From: Diphasiastrum complanatum
Lineage: Eukaryota; Streptophyta; Lycopodiopsida; Lycopodiales; Lycopodiaceae
Reading direction: 5' to 3'
Assembly (NCBI GenBank): GCA_029204225.1
Contig: CM055093.1
Coordinates: 2,890,887-2,954,886 of the forward strand
Length of the DNA stretch: 64,000 bases
Under the pieces are notes generated by a model. The model was not told the DNA's origin. It saw only the letters and a list, made by a program, of their open reading frames with translations, and made no database searches. Positions 1 to 11,300 of the stretch are shown here, piece by piece. Position 1 is the first letter of the stretch. Each line of letters starts with the position of its first letter. Position numbers and translations under genes: made by a program.

Positions 1-50
1 GGTCAATTTTTTTAAAAAAAATATTAAATAATAAAAATATTATTATATTG

Positions 51-110
51 TGGTACCGTGGTACCATCATGGTACCGCGGTACCAGTATGGTCCCGCGGT
101 ACTGGGATCC
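51..110. repeat. GGTACC palindrome cluster
   Basis: Four GGTACC hexamers fall within about 35 bp, interleaved with CGCGG and followed by partly mutated copies (GGTCCC, AGTACC). The motif is self-complementary, so the cluster can fold on itself. It sits between an AT-rich stretch and a long TA tract. It resembles the palindromic arrays at 205-600, 3356-3994 and 10149-10785, each with a different motif, and is probably part of a DNA-transposon end. No ORF is associated. Confidence 0.6.
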
Positions 111-135
111 GCAGTACCTAGTATCAAGGGACCTA

Positions 136-137
<2 letters not shown>

Positions 138-203
<66 letters not shown>
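138..203. repeat. (TA)33 microsatellite
   Basis: Uninterrupted AT/TA dinucleotide tract of about 66 bp, directly followed by CTAAG and a run of GGACGCG motifs. Confidence 0.95.
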
Positions 204-204
<1 letters not shown>

Positions 205-205
<1 letters not shown>

Positions 206-600
206 AAGACGCGGACGCGCGTTTGGACGTGTTCGGTTTCTTTTTTTTTTATAATTTAATTTTTTTTTTTTACAGTTATTTAGCGTTTAAAAAATTAAAG
301 AATAATTAAAAAATAATTTAAAATAATTCAAAAATAAATAAAAAAAAAAAAGATTGGACGTGTCCGACCCCCGGACGCGTCCAGATCCGGACGTGGACGC
401 GGGCATTCCGGCCTGGACCCTCATCCCTGATATCATATATATCAGACATGAGGGTCCGGGCCGAAGTGCCCGCGTCCGCGTCCGATGCCCTGACCCGGAC
501 GCGTCCGACCCCCGGACGTGTCCTTTTTTTTAATTCTTTTTAATAGGGGTGGACGCGTCCAGCGTCCGGACGCGGACGCGTTCGGGCCCCGGACGCGTTT
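205..600. repeat. GGACGCGTCC palindrome field, probable MITE
   Basis: More than ten copies of GGACGCG, GGACGTG and GGACGCGTCC occur in two blocks separated by AT-rich, poly-T/A-rich DNA (about 240-350 and 520-545). Most units are self-complementary or near so. The centre is a long hairpin (separate entry). No coding potential was seen. The layout (palindromic arrays, homopolymer T/A runs, hairpin) suggests a non-autonomous DNA transposon or a nest of them; exact ends were not resolved. Confidence 0.5.
389..483. repeat. 45-bp-arm inverted repeat (hairpin)
   Basis: Positions 389-433 and 439-483 are inverted copies around a 5-nt loop, with 39 of 45 positions pairing. Most mismatches are C/T differences within CG-type contexts, as expected when methylated cytosines deaminate. 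It lies inside the GGACGCGTCC field. Confidence 0.85.
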
Positions 601-675
601 AAAAAAACAAAAACACGCGGGCCCTGTGGACAGTCCGCAGAACCCGAGACAGAAAGAGGGAGGAAGAGGGCGGAA

Positions 676-788
<113 letters not shown>

Positions 789-936
789 TGTTTTTGTGTG
801 TGAAAAGATATTGTTGATTTATGTGCATACAGTTGTGTGTGTGTGGTGATCTGTGTGTGAGAGAGAGAGAGGAAGAGACAGAGAGTGTGAGGGACGGAGA
901 GAGAGGATTTGTGTGTGTGCACAGTGTGTGTGTGTG

Positions 937-985
937 AGTTTAGGATTTAGGTTTAAGGGTGCTTGGGTTTGGGGTTTAGGGTGGG
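937..985 (+). repeat. Degenerate plant telomere-like tract
   Basis: Successive TTTAGG, TTTAGG, TTTAAGGG, TTTGGGG and TTTAGGG units resemble the plant telomere heptamer TTTAGGG. The tract lies between two GA microsatellites upstream of the LINE zinc-finger frame. It could be an interstitial telomeric remnant or telo-box-like sequence in a 5' leader. Confidence 0.45.
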
Positions 986-1024
986 AGAGAGAGCTTGGAT
1001 TTCCGTGCTTCTATGTGTGTGTGC

Positions 1025-1028
<4 letters not shown>

Positions 1029-1112
<84 letters not shown>
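1029..1112. repeat. (GA)n microsatellite directly before LINE ORF
   Basis: GA tract of about 84 bp ending two bases before the ATG at 1114. It may be the 5' leader of the LINE copy that follows, because reverse-strand copies of a similar element abut GA/CT tracts as well. Confidence 0.95.
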
Positions 1113-1113
<1 letters not shown>

Positions 1114-1114
<1 letters not shown>

Positions 1115-1446
1115 TGGCTGCTCGTCCCATTTGGGATGAGGTGGAGGTGATGCCCGCCAAAAAGTGGCGTTGCCCTTTTTGTCGAAAGCAGTTCACAGGG
1201 AACGCCTCTCGGGTTCGAGCACATCTGGGGGGGTTGCGAGTCCGACCCACGGGGGGACGCTATGGGATCGGCATTTGTATGGTCATCCCCGTTGCGGAGA
1301 GGGCTCGCATTATCGAGACATATTCTGAGCCAGCGGCTGAGCCCGGCGAGCCGTCCACAGATGCCGCAGGCTCTATTTCTACTGGTGCACCCACTGCCAC
1401 CGCCCCTGCCACTGGTACACCCACCTTACTTACTGCCAATGGTTAC
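1114..1446 (+). pseudogene. BED-like C2HC zinc finger at LINE N-terminus
   Basis: The ATG at 1114 opens a frame starting MAARPIWDE. It carries WRCPFC, then 14 residues to HLGG, then GIGICMVIP, the Cys-Cys-His-Cys spacing of BED-type DNA-binding fingers known from plant hAT transposases. An Ala/Pro/Thr/Gly-rich linker follows to about residue 110. Beyond about 1445 the reading continues in another frame (LQRKTIIQEAKTKQQW) that runs into the APE domain, so the finger appears to be part of the LINE product. The alternative is a hAT fragment placed by chance upstream of the LINE. The frame also stays open upstream through the GA repeat, which is an artefact of the repeat. Confidence 0.55.
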
Positions 1447-1579
1447 AACGTAAAACTATTATTCAGGAGGCAAAGACAAAGCAACAGTGGGCGGTATTCA
1501 CAAATGGCAACCCTCGCTTGTTCTCCAAGCGTCAATAGGAAGTTGGGGTACTTGGGCATGGGAGCAGTCCGATATCCCC

Positions 1580-2512
1580 GGCTAGCGTCACATTCGGTTT
1601 TTGGAACTACGACGGCCTCTCCACCTCTTCTATAGCGCCTGATCTTGACACCTATCTGTGTTCGGTTGATTTTCTACTTGTGTAGAGACATATGAGTCTT
1701 CCACACACCCACTTCCGCACATGTCTGGTTTTCAGTGGATTTCTGCTCCACGACCTATGCTACAGGGCAGGATACTTCGGGCCTCTGGTGGAGTTGCATG
1801 CTTGTACAGATTGGTGTATACTCCTATTCGGGTGGTGTCTCAGGATACTTATGGCCGTTACTTGTGGCTTCAGATTACCGCATCCTTCTTGGGGCTGGAC
1901 CAGGACTTGTTTGTTGCAGTGTGCTACTTTGCTCCCCACACTTCAGTGTTTATGGATTTGGGAGGTGATCCTTTTCAGGCCCTTTCTGACGGCGTTGCTA
2001 GACTCCCTCTACAGGGTTACATAGTGCTTGCAGGGGACTTTAATGCACGCACAACCGCTTGCCAGACTGAGTTCTATGCTGACACACTCTCTCTTCATCC
2101 GTTGGATACCTCTTATGCTCGTTATTCTCAGGACTCATCAGCGACGGTTACGCTTTTTGGGGAACAACTTTTGAGGTGGGCTCAAGCACACACTCTCATT
2201 ATCCTTAACGGTCTTCTTCAATGGCCATCCTCCTCTACATATACTTGCCACCCATTTGGTGGTGGTCACAGCGTAGTGGACTATTTCATTGCATCTCCTG
2301 CTTTATTGCCTCGCCTGGCATCCTTCACCATCTCTGCCACGGTCCTCACTGATCACTCTCTGCTCTACCTCTCCTTCTCCCCAGTGCCAAGTCCGCCTTC
2401 TCCTCCACCTTCCCTCTTTGTTCGACCCACCCGCTGTCGTATACCTCCTCATCAATCCCATGCCTATGTTGCCCACGTCTCTCGTCTTCTGGACCACTTT
2501 CCTTCCTCCTCT
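1580..2512 (+). pseudogene. LINE APE-type endonuclease domain
   Basis: The reading starts near FGFWNYDGL, continues to DFLLV, hits a TAG and shifts frame near 1683 into ETYESS; together this matches the N-terminal Asn and catalytic Glu blocks of APE nucleases. Then follow GGVACLYR, the catalytic GDFNART block (near 2035), VVDYFIAS and TDHSLL, the characteristic Asp/His endonuclease core that nicks target DNA for target-primed reverse transcription. The last residues before the stop at 2570 derive from the inserted palindromic repeat. Two disruptions plus the missing RT make this copy inactive. Confidence 0.85.
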
Positions 2513-2575
2513 GATTCGAACTTGACCCTGCCGATTCGAACCGGTTCGAATCCATCGAATCCGCCGATTTGAATT
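2513..2575. repeat. TTCGAA/CCGG palindrome cluster truncating the LINE
   Basis: Repeated GATTCGAA and TTCGAATCC units around the palindrome CGAACCGGTTCG. It abruptly replaces LINE coding sequence. Comparable motif mixtures occur near 22995-23055 and 35133-35230. Probably a DNA-transposon end. Confidence 0.5.
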
Positions 2576-3355
2576 AGTGCATGCAACATTGGTTAAGTCA
2601 TCCAATTGAGCTCTCTGGGATATTGTCACTAATAATGGAGTCTATTTCTAAATTAAGAAATACTCTACCACCAAGAATCCCATCTATCCTATGCACCTAA
2701 CATTTTTGATGAATCCCAACGACTCTTAGAATATGTGACTCACAAGAAATACATTTATAAAGAATCGGTTTTTGGTGAATTCTCTTCACACGGCTTGTCT
2801 AACCAATTTTCAAGAGCAGCTCGGTTGCTCCAGTTAATTGTCGATGTTTCAAAAATTTTAAAATGTTTAAGTTTTCCTTATACTAGTATAACACCACATT
2901 AAGATCTCTTCCAAATCATTCTTGAGTTAATAAGTTGGCCTTATGTTAGAAAGACTCATTAACCAGCAAGTAATTGTTCCCACACAATACTCGTTCATAT
3001 GTCTATTATGTTCACTGACTGGTTTAGGTATATCAAATAAACACAATAATTAGGACGACATAGGAGATCCTACAAGATTAACGATGTGCATCTTAGAATA
3101 ATCCAACTATGAACTTGTACACAAACATATCTGACAAATTCTTCCATAATCTGTATATGTTTATTCACATATATAACTAAGAATTTTGTAACTCAGTCAT
3201 TGATAAAGAATTTGACTTTTCCGAAGTAAATAACATATCTAGCAAATCTTTAAGATAGAGAAAACATATCCACTCTCATGAGTTTTCCAAACCATTTTTT
3301 GATAATAAAAGTTCTTTACTCAATCAACCCCTCTCAAATCCTAGTACGAATAAGA
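2576..3355. other. No gene recognised
   Basis: AT-rich DNA without long open frames, repeats or splice-consistent exons that I can support. Confidence 0.5.
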
Positions 3356-3994
3356 GATGCACAACGTTTCTGAAACGCGTTTAGAAACGTGGTTTAGAAA
3401 TGCGTTTTTGAAAATTTCAAAAAAATTCCAGAAACGTTTTAATTTTTTTTTTTTTGGGCAATATGGTTATCAGATGAAAGCTCTAATTAAGAGCAGCATT
3501 ACTGTGTAGTTTGCCAACTGTTTTGGGTGCAGGATGGTCCAGTTCAGGTGCATTAATCCATGTTGGTTTCTGTCAAGGATAAAAATTCAAAACTAACCTC
3601 AAGCCTATTCGTTACGATCACAGATGGTCCTAGTAAGTGTGTTTTCACTCAGGGAGTTGGAAGGCCAAATCATGAAGAGGCCTTACCGTTGGGGAGGCGT
3701 TGCCCCCCAAACCCCCCTCCGGGGTGCTACTGCCCCCCGAACCCTCTGAGCATTTATTGAAAACCAGAGCAAATAACAACCAAATAGCTGTTGAAAATAA
3801 GATTTGTTTGTGCCCCATCTACTGCACTTCTGAGAGGCAAAACGCTGGTTTGACCATTGATCCCCTAAAAAATTTCAGCCATAAGCTATTTTTTCAATTT
3901 TTTTTTTTTTGGGTACGATTCTGGTCTGAGAAACTCGTTTATCAGAAACGCGGTTTCCAAAATGTGCCTCCTCAGAAACGCGTTTATGTGCATC
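3356..3994. mobile_element. MITE-like element with AAACGCGTTT ends
   Basis: The left end begins GATGCACA and the right end finishes TGTGCATC, its exact reverse complement. Both ends continue into arrays of CGTTTCTGAAACG / AAACGCGTTT palindromes (3364-3445 and 3925-3986), and each array is separated from the interior by AATTTTTTTTTTTTT-GGG. The interior has a C-rich block at 3690-3755 with a short tandem containing GCCCCCC. No convincing target duplication was found. A candidate splice donor (GTAAGT, near 3632) lies inside but no consistent exon could be built. Confidence 0.5.
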
Positions 3995-4990
3995 TATGGC
4001 TACTACAAATACTAAGATTCGGTTGACCCATATGGATATCCAAGAGCTTAGGGTCAAGACAAAAGCTATTCCATCCTGGTAATTTTGATCAGTACAACTT
4101 AAAATCTGATCTTTTCCATTGCTATCCATGCATATGAATAACTCTCAAATAATTCCAATACATCATCTAGTTTCAGATTGTTCCTCACAATCCCTAGAGA
4201 GTTTCTCTATTACTTTCAGATAGTTCCCTTTCTATACATGTTTTGGATTTTTCAAAAAAGTATGCTACAGACGAATCTTTTTGACGTAATCAACTGTATC
4301 ACCCCACCCCCTTTATAAAGAAATTGACTAAATTTCTATATAAGATGCCTGAGAAGTTCTTACCAATATATCCAAAAATCATAAAAAAGTCATAAATAGA
4401 TGTTCCACAAAGGTCCAACACATTATAACTTGGAATTTTCCCTGATTATAGAATATTTTTATCTAAGTGACAGAAATTACCATGTACTAGTAATCCAATT
4501 ATCTAATAGAGATAAAAAAAAGGGTCAATGAAGTCTAAATTCCGTGATTTCATCCACACCATAATTAAATTCCATTGAACTTGGAAATTTATCTAGATTC
4601 CAAGTTTGATTTACATACTTAGAGAAGTAGTATTTCATGTGACAACAAACAGTCCTCCGAGAGAACACTTCCATACTAAAAGGAATTATATGAAATCAGC
4701 TTGATTCTCTTGTATTCAAGAAATCTCTAAAAAGCAAGGGTTTAAGTAATTGGTAACTGCTAATTGTGAGATACCATTTCGTGATCCGGATCAATATCTC
4801 ATATTTCACATAGAAGGTAATTTTGTCGCTTGCTGAACAGAAACTGGTATTTGTGACACTTGAACCTGCATCTAGATTTTCACCTATCATTTGTATGAAA
4901 GGAATGTGTGGCTATACTTGTCAACAGTGTCAGGCTGGATAGATGTAAGCTTGTACTATTATGTTTTTAATTGAGGCAATATAGTTGCAG
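3995..4990. other. Upstream intron or flank of host gene; no gene recognised
   Basis: AT-rich, ending in a pyrimidine-rich tract and TTGCAG acceptor at 4985-4990. Earlier exons of the host gene are expected upstream, but none here could be joined in phase. Confidence 0.4.
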
Positions 4991-5359
4991 GCCGTCTCCT
5001 TATATTCGACTTGATCTTTTATCACTTCCCTGGTCAATCTATGACAACGAACCTGTTGAAGTGGAATCACTCAATATTGGCAGTTCACTTTGGCAACAAA
5101 GTTCTTCAGACACAGTTTCAAGGCTTGGCATTGGATTCTTTCCAGCAGACCTGGATCCTTATGTGGTATCATGCAGCGAGTTAATTCCTGCAGTTTCAAG
5201 TATGGGAACCGATTCTTCTTCAGACCTCCCACCCAGAGATGCATTAGTCCCTGAAGTTTCACATGATCTTGTAATTGGTACAACAGACAAGAGACTTATA
5301 CGATGTAAAAATGGGGAAGTCACTGTTGTGATTGATTTGGAGGATGTACCGAGCTCTCT
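4991..5359 (+). CDS. Host gene exon 1 of those seen (internal)
   Basis: Acceptor TTGCAG before 4991 and strong donor GTAAGT at 5360. The open reading is about 123 residues ([19 protein letters not shown] at the start, [11 protein letters not shown] at the end), rich in short hydrophobic strands like a beta-propeller. Ends in phase 2, completed by the first base of exon 2 to give Leu-His. Earlier exons must lie upstream because no start codon context fits. Confidence 0.75.
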
Positions 5360-8300
5360 GTAAGTAACTCCTCTTTCAGCTCTTTGTCCAGAGTCTGGAA
5401 CTATTGAATCTTTTACATTTGTCAGGTATATCATGCTGGCGTTTTGGTCTCTGGTCATAAAGCTTTTTCCAGTTTGGTAAGGAGTTATAGCTTATAATTT
5501 CTAATCTGTTTAAACTTTTGAATTGCATGAAATTTCAAAGGGCCCAATTGCTCAATGCTGATAGATAGTATGCTGTAACGACTAGTTGGAATTTGCTAGC
5601 TGCATCTCGAATCTTGATTCATGATTCAAATTTCTAGGATCTAATTTCTCGTGTAAGTCATGACTCACAACTTTCCAAATTCGTATAGATGGTAAGGTTT
5701 AGGTTGTGAGCTCTAGAATCTAGATTCTAAACCCTAAACTTCTCAATGTCCAAGTATGTTGCGCCCCGTGTCATGGTGGGGTAAATATGAGATTCATGAA
5801 ATTCTACAAAGGTTTGCCATATGGATCTTTTCTTAGGATAAGCTGCATGTGAGAGGAATTGGAGTACGTTCTCTGTTATTCAAACAAAGAGGAGGAACGG
5901 ACTTTCCACCTCTTAGCTCGGTAGGTTGGTGTTTTTCCATGCCAACCTGCGATTGCTAGAGAGGCTAAAGTCAACAAGAGAGCCCATACAGGTAAGTTCA
6001 AACTTCGAAGTCATAACAAGTTTGAGTGTGAAGTATATGCTGCAGTATGTACTTACTACCATGAAGTTTGAGCATTGAACTTTGAATCTATAAATTACAA
6101 AAGTACAATTTTGAGATTTTGATTAATCATCAAGTTGCTTGAAAATTTTGTGGGTCAATCCCAACGATATTGACGTGGCAAGGGTTCTAGATTTGCCATC
6201 GAGATCACAGTAGGATGAGGATGTGCATTGTGCATGTATTCCTCCATCAAGAGTCCCTACTGATTGTGGTTTAATTCCCAAATCTAAATGATCAATTAGA
6301 ACTTAGAACTTTCAACTTACTAGCTAAGTACACGTAATATTGTAAGAATTACACTTCATTGTAAATTGAAAATTCATAATTGTAAATACTTAGCTCATTG
6401 CTCAAAGTTGTAACCATTGCCAATCCTTGCGTGCACTGTGTAGGGCTACGTCATCATGTTAGAGGAAGCTGCTAGCTCTTTGTGCTATCAAGGATGAGGA
6501 GTCAATAAACCTATGGACTCCTCAGAGACCTCTGAGGCAGCCATCTCCGAAGAGCTTTAAAGCAGGGCTAGGAGGATGTTGTAGGAAGACAGATGTCGGA
6601 TTATAGATATTAGAAGTAGAATGAAAATCATGATTTATCCTACATCTCTAGATCGATTTCAAGTTCTAACATTTGAGTCTTGATTCGTGAGTCTGGGCAT
6701 TTATGTAGCCCTCCTAGTTAGCAGTGACAACTTGACATATGAAATGTTGTGCGTATAACTTGGAATGTGGTCAAAATTGGGTAGTAACTTGTGAGTTGGA
6801 GCTTTTAACTGTACATGTATTTCTTTATTTGGTGCAACATACTACGAGCAATGGTGAAAGATCCAAAAATTCTTATGGGTGATTTACTTCCTTATTTGAC
6901 TTCCAAACAACAATGCATCATGATCTATCTTCCAAAAGCATAATGCATCCACACAAGATTGAGAACTTCAGCTTAGTACATGATAAAGATCACATCCATG
7001 ATATGATATACGCTTCTTGCCTGTACTACTACTTGGCTATGGACATGGAAATCAAAATAGTAGCTGTAGGAAAGCAAGAGTCAAGTCACCAAGATCTAGT
7101 TATCAATCAATCTTCACAAGAAACAAGAGAGAAGCGGCTGGGCGCCCTACTCTAAGAGAGAGAGAGAAAACAGCAACAAGAGCAATGGAGAGCAATGCTT
7201 AGCCATACTGTAAAAATGGAATACAAAATGAGCATCTAAGTACTCTACCTGACCCTAAGGTTAACCACTTACTAAATGTAGGGCACCCTCAAAAGTCAAG
7301 ATAGGGCCCCTAAACAAAATTAGACCCCTAAGGACCCACGAGTCAGTACATGACCAAAATTGGGTCCAACTGAACTTAAGACAAACTTAAGATGGCCTAA
7401 ATAACTAAATACCCATGGTTACACAAATTTCGACCTTTTGGGTCAAAGTAACCTATGGATTAACTTTAGCATAGTCATTTATTTCTAACAATAGCTAGAG
7501 AGAGAAATTAGACAATGTAGTTTAAGTGTAGAACACCTTCTCTTGGCTTTGATCAATATACATAAACATAACAAATGAGGAGGGCTGAGCCCTAATTGTA
7601 ACCCATGGAGCTCTTGTTTGGAACCTTCTAGATCAGGTTACCACTTGCCATATGCTCATATTAGCCATCTACTTGTTTCAATGGTCTAGATGCATATGTA
7701 TCTAGCCAATAGAATCACTTAAAATCTAAACTAAGCAAATAAATGTGATTGGTGAGAAAATTTTGGCCCCTTGTTGGATTTCACAGGTGAGGCCCTAAAT
7801 TTGTCAAGGGGTTTGTCCGCAAGTTGGGCCCCAAGTTTGGCCTCCAATATTGGCCTTAGTTGGTATTTGCATGTATTGAAGTTCTCCTTTAAATCCAAGT
7901 TAGATTCCCCTTTAAGGATTGTTTCTTTCCTAAGGGTTGTCCTCTTTTCTTTTCCCCATGTTTTCCAAGGGACTTGAAGGACACATAAACTTAAAAGGAT
8001 TATCTTCCTCTTTATGATTCCTTAATCAAAATTTAGCTAATAGCAAGCACAGAAATCGGTCAATTTTGGGTTGACATTGGTTTGCACTAAGTGTCAGATA
8101 TTGAGCAATTTGCAATTTGCTCAGAATCTTGGATGCTTGCAAGCAGGACCATCTAGGGTCTGTAACTAGTAGTGGAACTTTTGCGGCTTGGTAGTCTCTT
8201 TCTTCAAGGAAGTATCATAGATGCACTTATTTTAGATTAACAGATTTTAAATGCCTAGTTGTTGCTGTTGATTACCAAACATCTGCTCTAGCGGAATTGG

Positions 8301-11300
8301 ATAGTTCTATATGGTAGACCGTAGAATGAATTGATAATTATTTTGGTTACCAAAACATCTATTGAAACTGAATAGCCCTAGAATTATTGAAACATATTCT
8401 CTTGTGGAACCAGATAGTGTGATGTAGCTGATTATAATAATATGAGACCTCGTCATCTTAAAGGGATGTCCAAATTTGTGAATGGGATGGGTGATATCGG
8501 TCCACTAGGTGTAAGAACTCTGATAAAGCAGCAGGATTGAAAAGTTTAGCAATCAGAGGTGATTGTACATCAGATGTGTGGATGATAAGCTCAGCCTGAA
8601 TGTCATTTATGTCTTGGGACCATTTTTTGAAGTTTTTGATGGTGTTAAGACGATTTTGATTGTCAAGGAGAGTTATTGAGTGGCGATCGATGGTGAGATC
8701 AAAGTAGGGGCTGCATAGCTGACAGGGGGTTTGATCACCTTCAACATGACGCACCTTATTTTAATGAGCTATCAAGTACTTCTTTCCATCCCATTGGGCA
8801 TCTTATATTCGTGCACACATTTTCATGTGTAAATATTCCATTGCAATGTGCATGTCGCAAACTGCATACTTGAATGGCTGTTGTTGATAACTTCTGAAAG
8901 TGTGTTGATATCATGATAATTTTTTGAGATGCATCATTCTATCTCCATGCCGCTTTCGAGACTTGATCTTTGACATACACATGTTATGATTGTTTTTACA
9001 ACAGACATTTTGCTGTTATGGCGGGAGGTCAGGGAGTTCTATTTGTGAAGTCTAACAGTATGGAAGGCAGGGTAGTCGCAATGTGTTTGGAAACTCATCG
9101 TCGACTTCAAGGTGAATTTCTACTGTCTTGTTGAAAGTTCATATTTACATCTTCAGAGGTGCCTTTTGACACACAATTTTTGTCAGAATCTGTAGACTCG
9201 TGCTTTTTCTGGATACCTTGTGCCATGCGCATCATGATATTAGAGGTTGTGACATTTAAGATATTGCATCTAGTCTTGTAACCTGATCATTGTTTTTTCT
9301 GAAACTAGTAAGAAAACGCTTTTTTTCCTCGTATAGAAAAAGTGAAACGAGAGCAGTCAGAATTAATTTTTTCATTCTTTTTGCAATAAATCCAGTTTTA
9401 AAAGCCTTTTTTAGGTGGTTTTTGTAGTCTTAGAGTTCCCACATCCAGATTGCTTGCTGCCAGCAATTTAACAGCTTAAAGAGAAGGTTTGCATTTGTAG
9501 TCTGGATAGGTCCTGGATGAGTAGGCTACCACTTTATTCTGTGATATTTGTAATATGACATGGTGTTGCAAATATCCTGCTGTTCTGAGTGCTTGTTGCA
9601 TTATAATCAAGTTATTTTGCTTATGCTAGTAACAACAACACACGGGCACATAAGAATCAAGTTGTGTTCTGAGAGCTTATTGCATCATAATGAAGCTGTT
9701 TTGGTTATGCACGTAAAAATTATCTTCAGATGGGCTTTATCTGCATGATATCCTTTCTTATGAAAATGTTCAAGCTGAGAAAGGTCCAGATCTTCTAATT
9801 TGAATTGCTAGTTGAACAGTCTAGAGCTTAGAAACCAGTTCCAACCCTTTTGGGCCGGAACATCCTGGGTTGGAACGTTTTTTTTTCTAAATATACAAAA
9901 GCCAGGTCCTGGAATGCTGCAACAATTTCAGTTAATGAGAATCTCCAACTGCAGTCGCCACATTGATTCCAAGCGCATCTGTATACTTATTACTGACATT
10001 ATTCCAAGCGCATCTGTATCCTGACATTGAGTATTCATAGCTTGTGAATCATAAATGATTGACCATCTGCAGAACATTATTTCACATGAACAAAACCTAC
10101 CTCCTAGAGAAGCCTGCTCTGGCCCCTGCATATGAACCATCTACTACTCTTAGTTCCCCTTTCCGGGACGGAACGTGTTCCAGAACGCGTTCCGTTCCGG
10201 AACGTAACCAAAATAAAATTTCAACAAGTATGTATCTTTTTAACAAATGATTAGAGCAAAAAGCGAGCCTCCTATTCTTCCGATCTTAACAGAAGCTTGA
10301 TGCGCACATCCGAAGGAGAAATTGGTGAACTTTGGAGGTCTTGTCATCGTGAGAGTGTCCGATGAAAAGTCTCCTCCCAAATTAGATCCATCGCTGTAGC
10401 CATATTGAAATCTGCATCTGGTCTTACTGCAATGGGCATCGCAGAGAGAGAAGTTTTAAGATTTGGCACAGGTCCTCCAGTTCCATTAAATGGCTTGTAT
10501 GGCGCCCACACCAGATCGCTACCCGTTTCTGCAAGAGCATGAATTGTCTGTGGAGGAGCGGCTAGTTGCACCACCATGAGATAGGATCCATACAAATCAG
10601 TATTGTAAGAAGGATTGAGTGTGTTCTCTTCTGTTTCTGACTCTTCCTTTCAGGCTTTCTTGGTCAATTCATTGATCGCAAACATATGCTCTGTTTTGAG
10701 TACCTGTTTTTTTGAATTAAAAAAAATAAAACGTTCCGACTCAGCACGTTCCGGAACGTACAGTACGTCGGAACGGGTTTCTAAGCTACTACTGGATGTT
10801 CTGATCTACTGGATGGCTGTCTGTGTGCATATGTATCTCTCAACCATCTACGTCTATCCAGTGTAGATGACTCCAGCGATCTCCAGCTTAGCCTGCTCCG
10901 GCCCCTGCATACGAACCATCTACTATTGGATGTTGTCTCAATCTGATCTACTGGATGGCTGTCTGTGCACAAAGCTATCTCTCAACCATCTACGTTATCC
11001 AGTGTAGATGACTCCAGCAATCTCCAGCATATCTTTTTATAGGCTGAAGTCAGTATAGCTGTTTTTTAACTTGTAAATTTTTTTTTGGTCAAGTTCTGGA
11101 GCGGAACACATTTTGGAATGTGTTCCAGAACGCGCTCTCTACCAATAGGAATGTCAACTTGAAGAATGTTTGGTTTATACCATCAATAACTAAGAATCTT
11201 CTTAGTGTAAGTCAAACGCTTGAGAAGGGTCTAGAGGTGGAATTTATTGGAAATGCTTGCTTGATAAAAAAGAAAGGAGTCTTGATTGCAAGAGAGAAAA

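Larger units (their letters stand above)
1114..2512 (+). mobile_element. LINE (non-LTR retrotransposon), 5' part, decayed
   Basis: One polyprotein can be followed from a BED-like zinc finger (1114-1446) through a short linker into an APE endonuclease (about 1580-2512), interrupted by frameshifts near 1445 and 1683 and TAG stops. The reverse transcriptase half is absent: the copy is cut at about 2513 by a cluster of palindromic TTCGAA motifs. Two reverse-strand copies at 13.8-16.3 kb and 17.5-18.4 kb carry the RT half of a similar element, so all three may be one family; no shared segment proves it. Confidence 0.7.
10111..11035 (+). repeat. Tandem pair of ~140-bp units, split by MITE
   Basis: Unit 1 is 10111-10148 joined to 10794-10890, and unit 2 is 10891-11035. 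Shared landmarks are GGCCCCTGCAT, GAACCATCTACTA, GGATGGCTGTCTGTG and CCAGTGTAGATGACTCCAGC. The two are clearly homologous but diverged. Confidence 0.75.
9827..11140. mobile_element. hAT-like MITE with GGAACG ends, host of a nested copy
   Basis: The left end reads CTTAGAAACCAGTTCC, almost identical to the terminus of the inner element at 10149-10785, followed by GGAACG motifs and a poly-T run. On the right (11092-11140) a matching array (GTTCTGGAGCGGAAC, TGTGTTCCAGAACGCG) follows a poly-T run, but the terminal CTAAG is lost, replaced by copia sequence. The interior includes a 140-bp tandem pair and the nested element. Confidence 0.5.

Noticed and set aside
3533-3632. Possible early exon of the host gene (acceptor GTGCAG, donor GTAAGT)
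   Set aside because: All frames contain stops or the wrong phase for exon 4991-5359, and it lies inside a MITE-like element.
4841-4944. Possible exon just before 4991
   Set aside because: It would leave a 46-bp intron, too short for plants, and the open frame stops before the donor.
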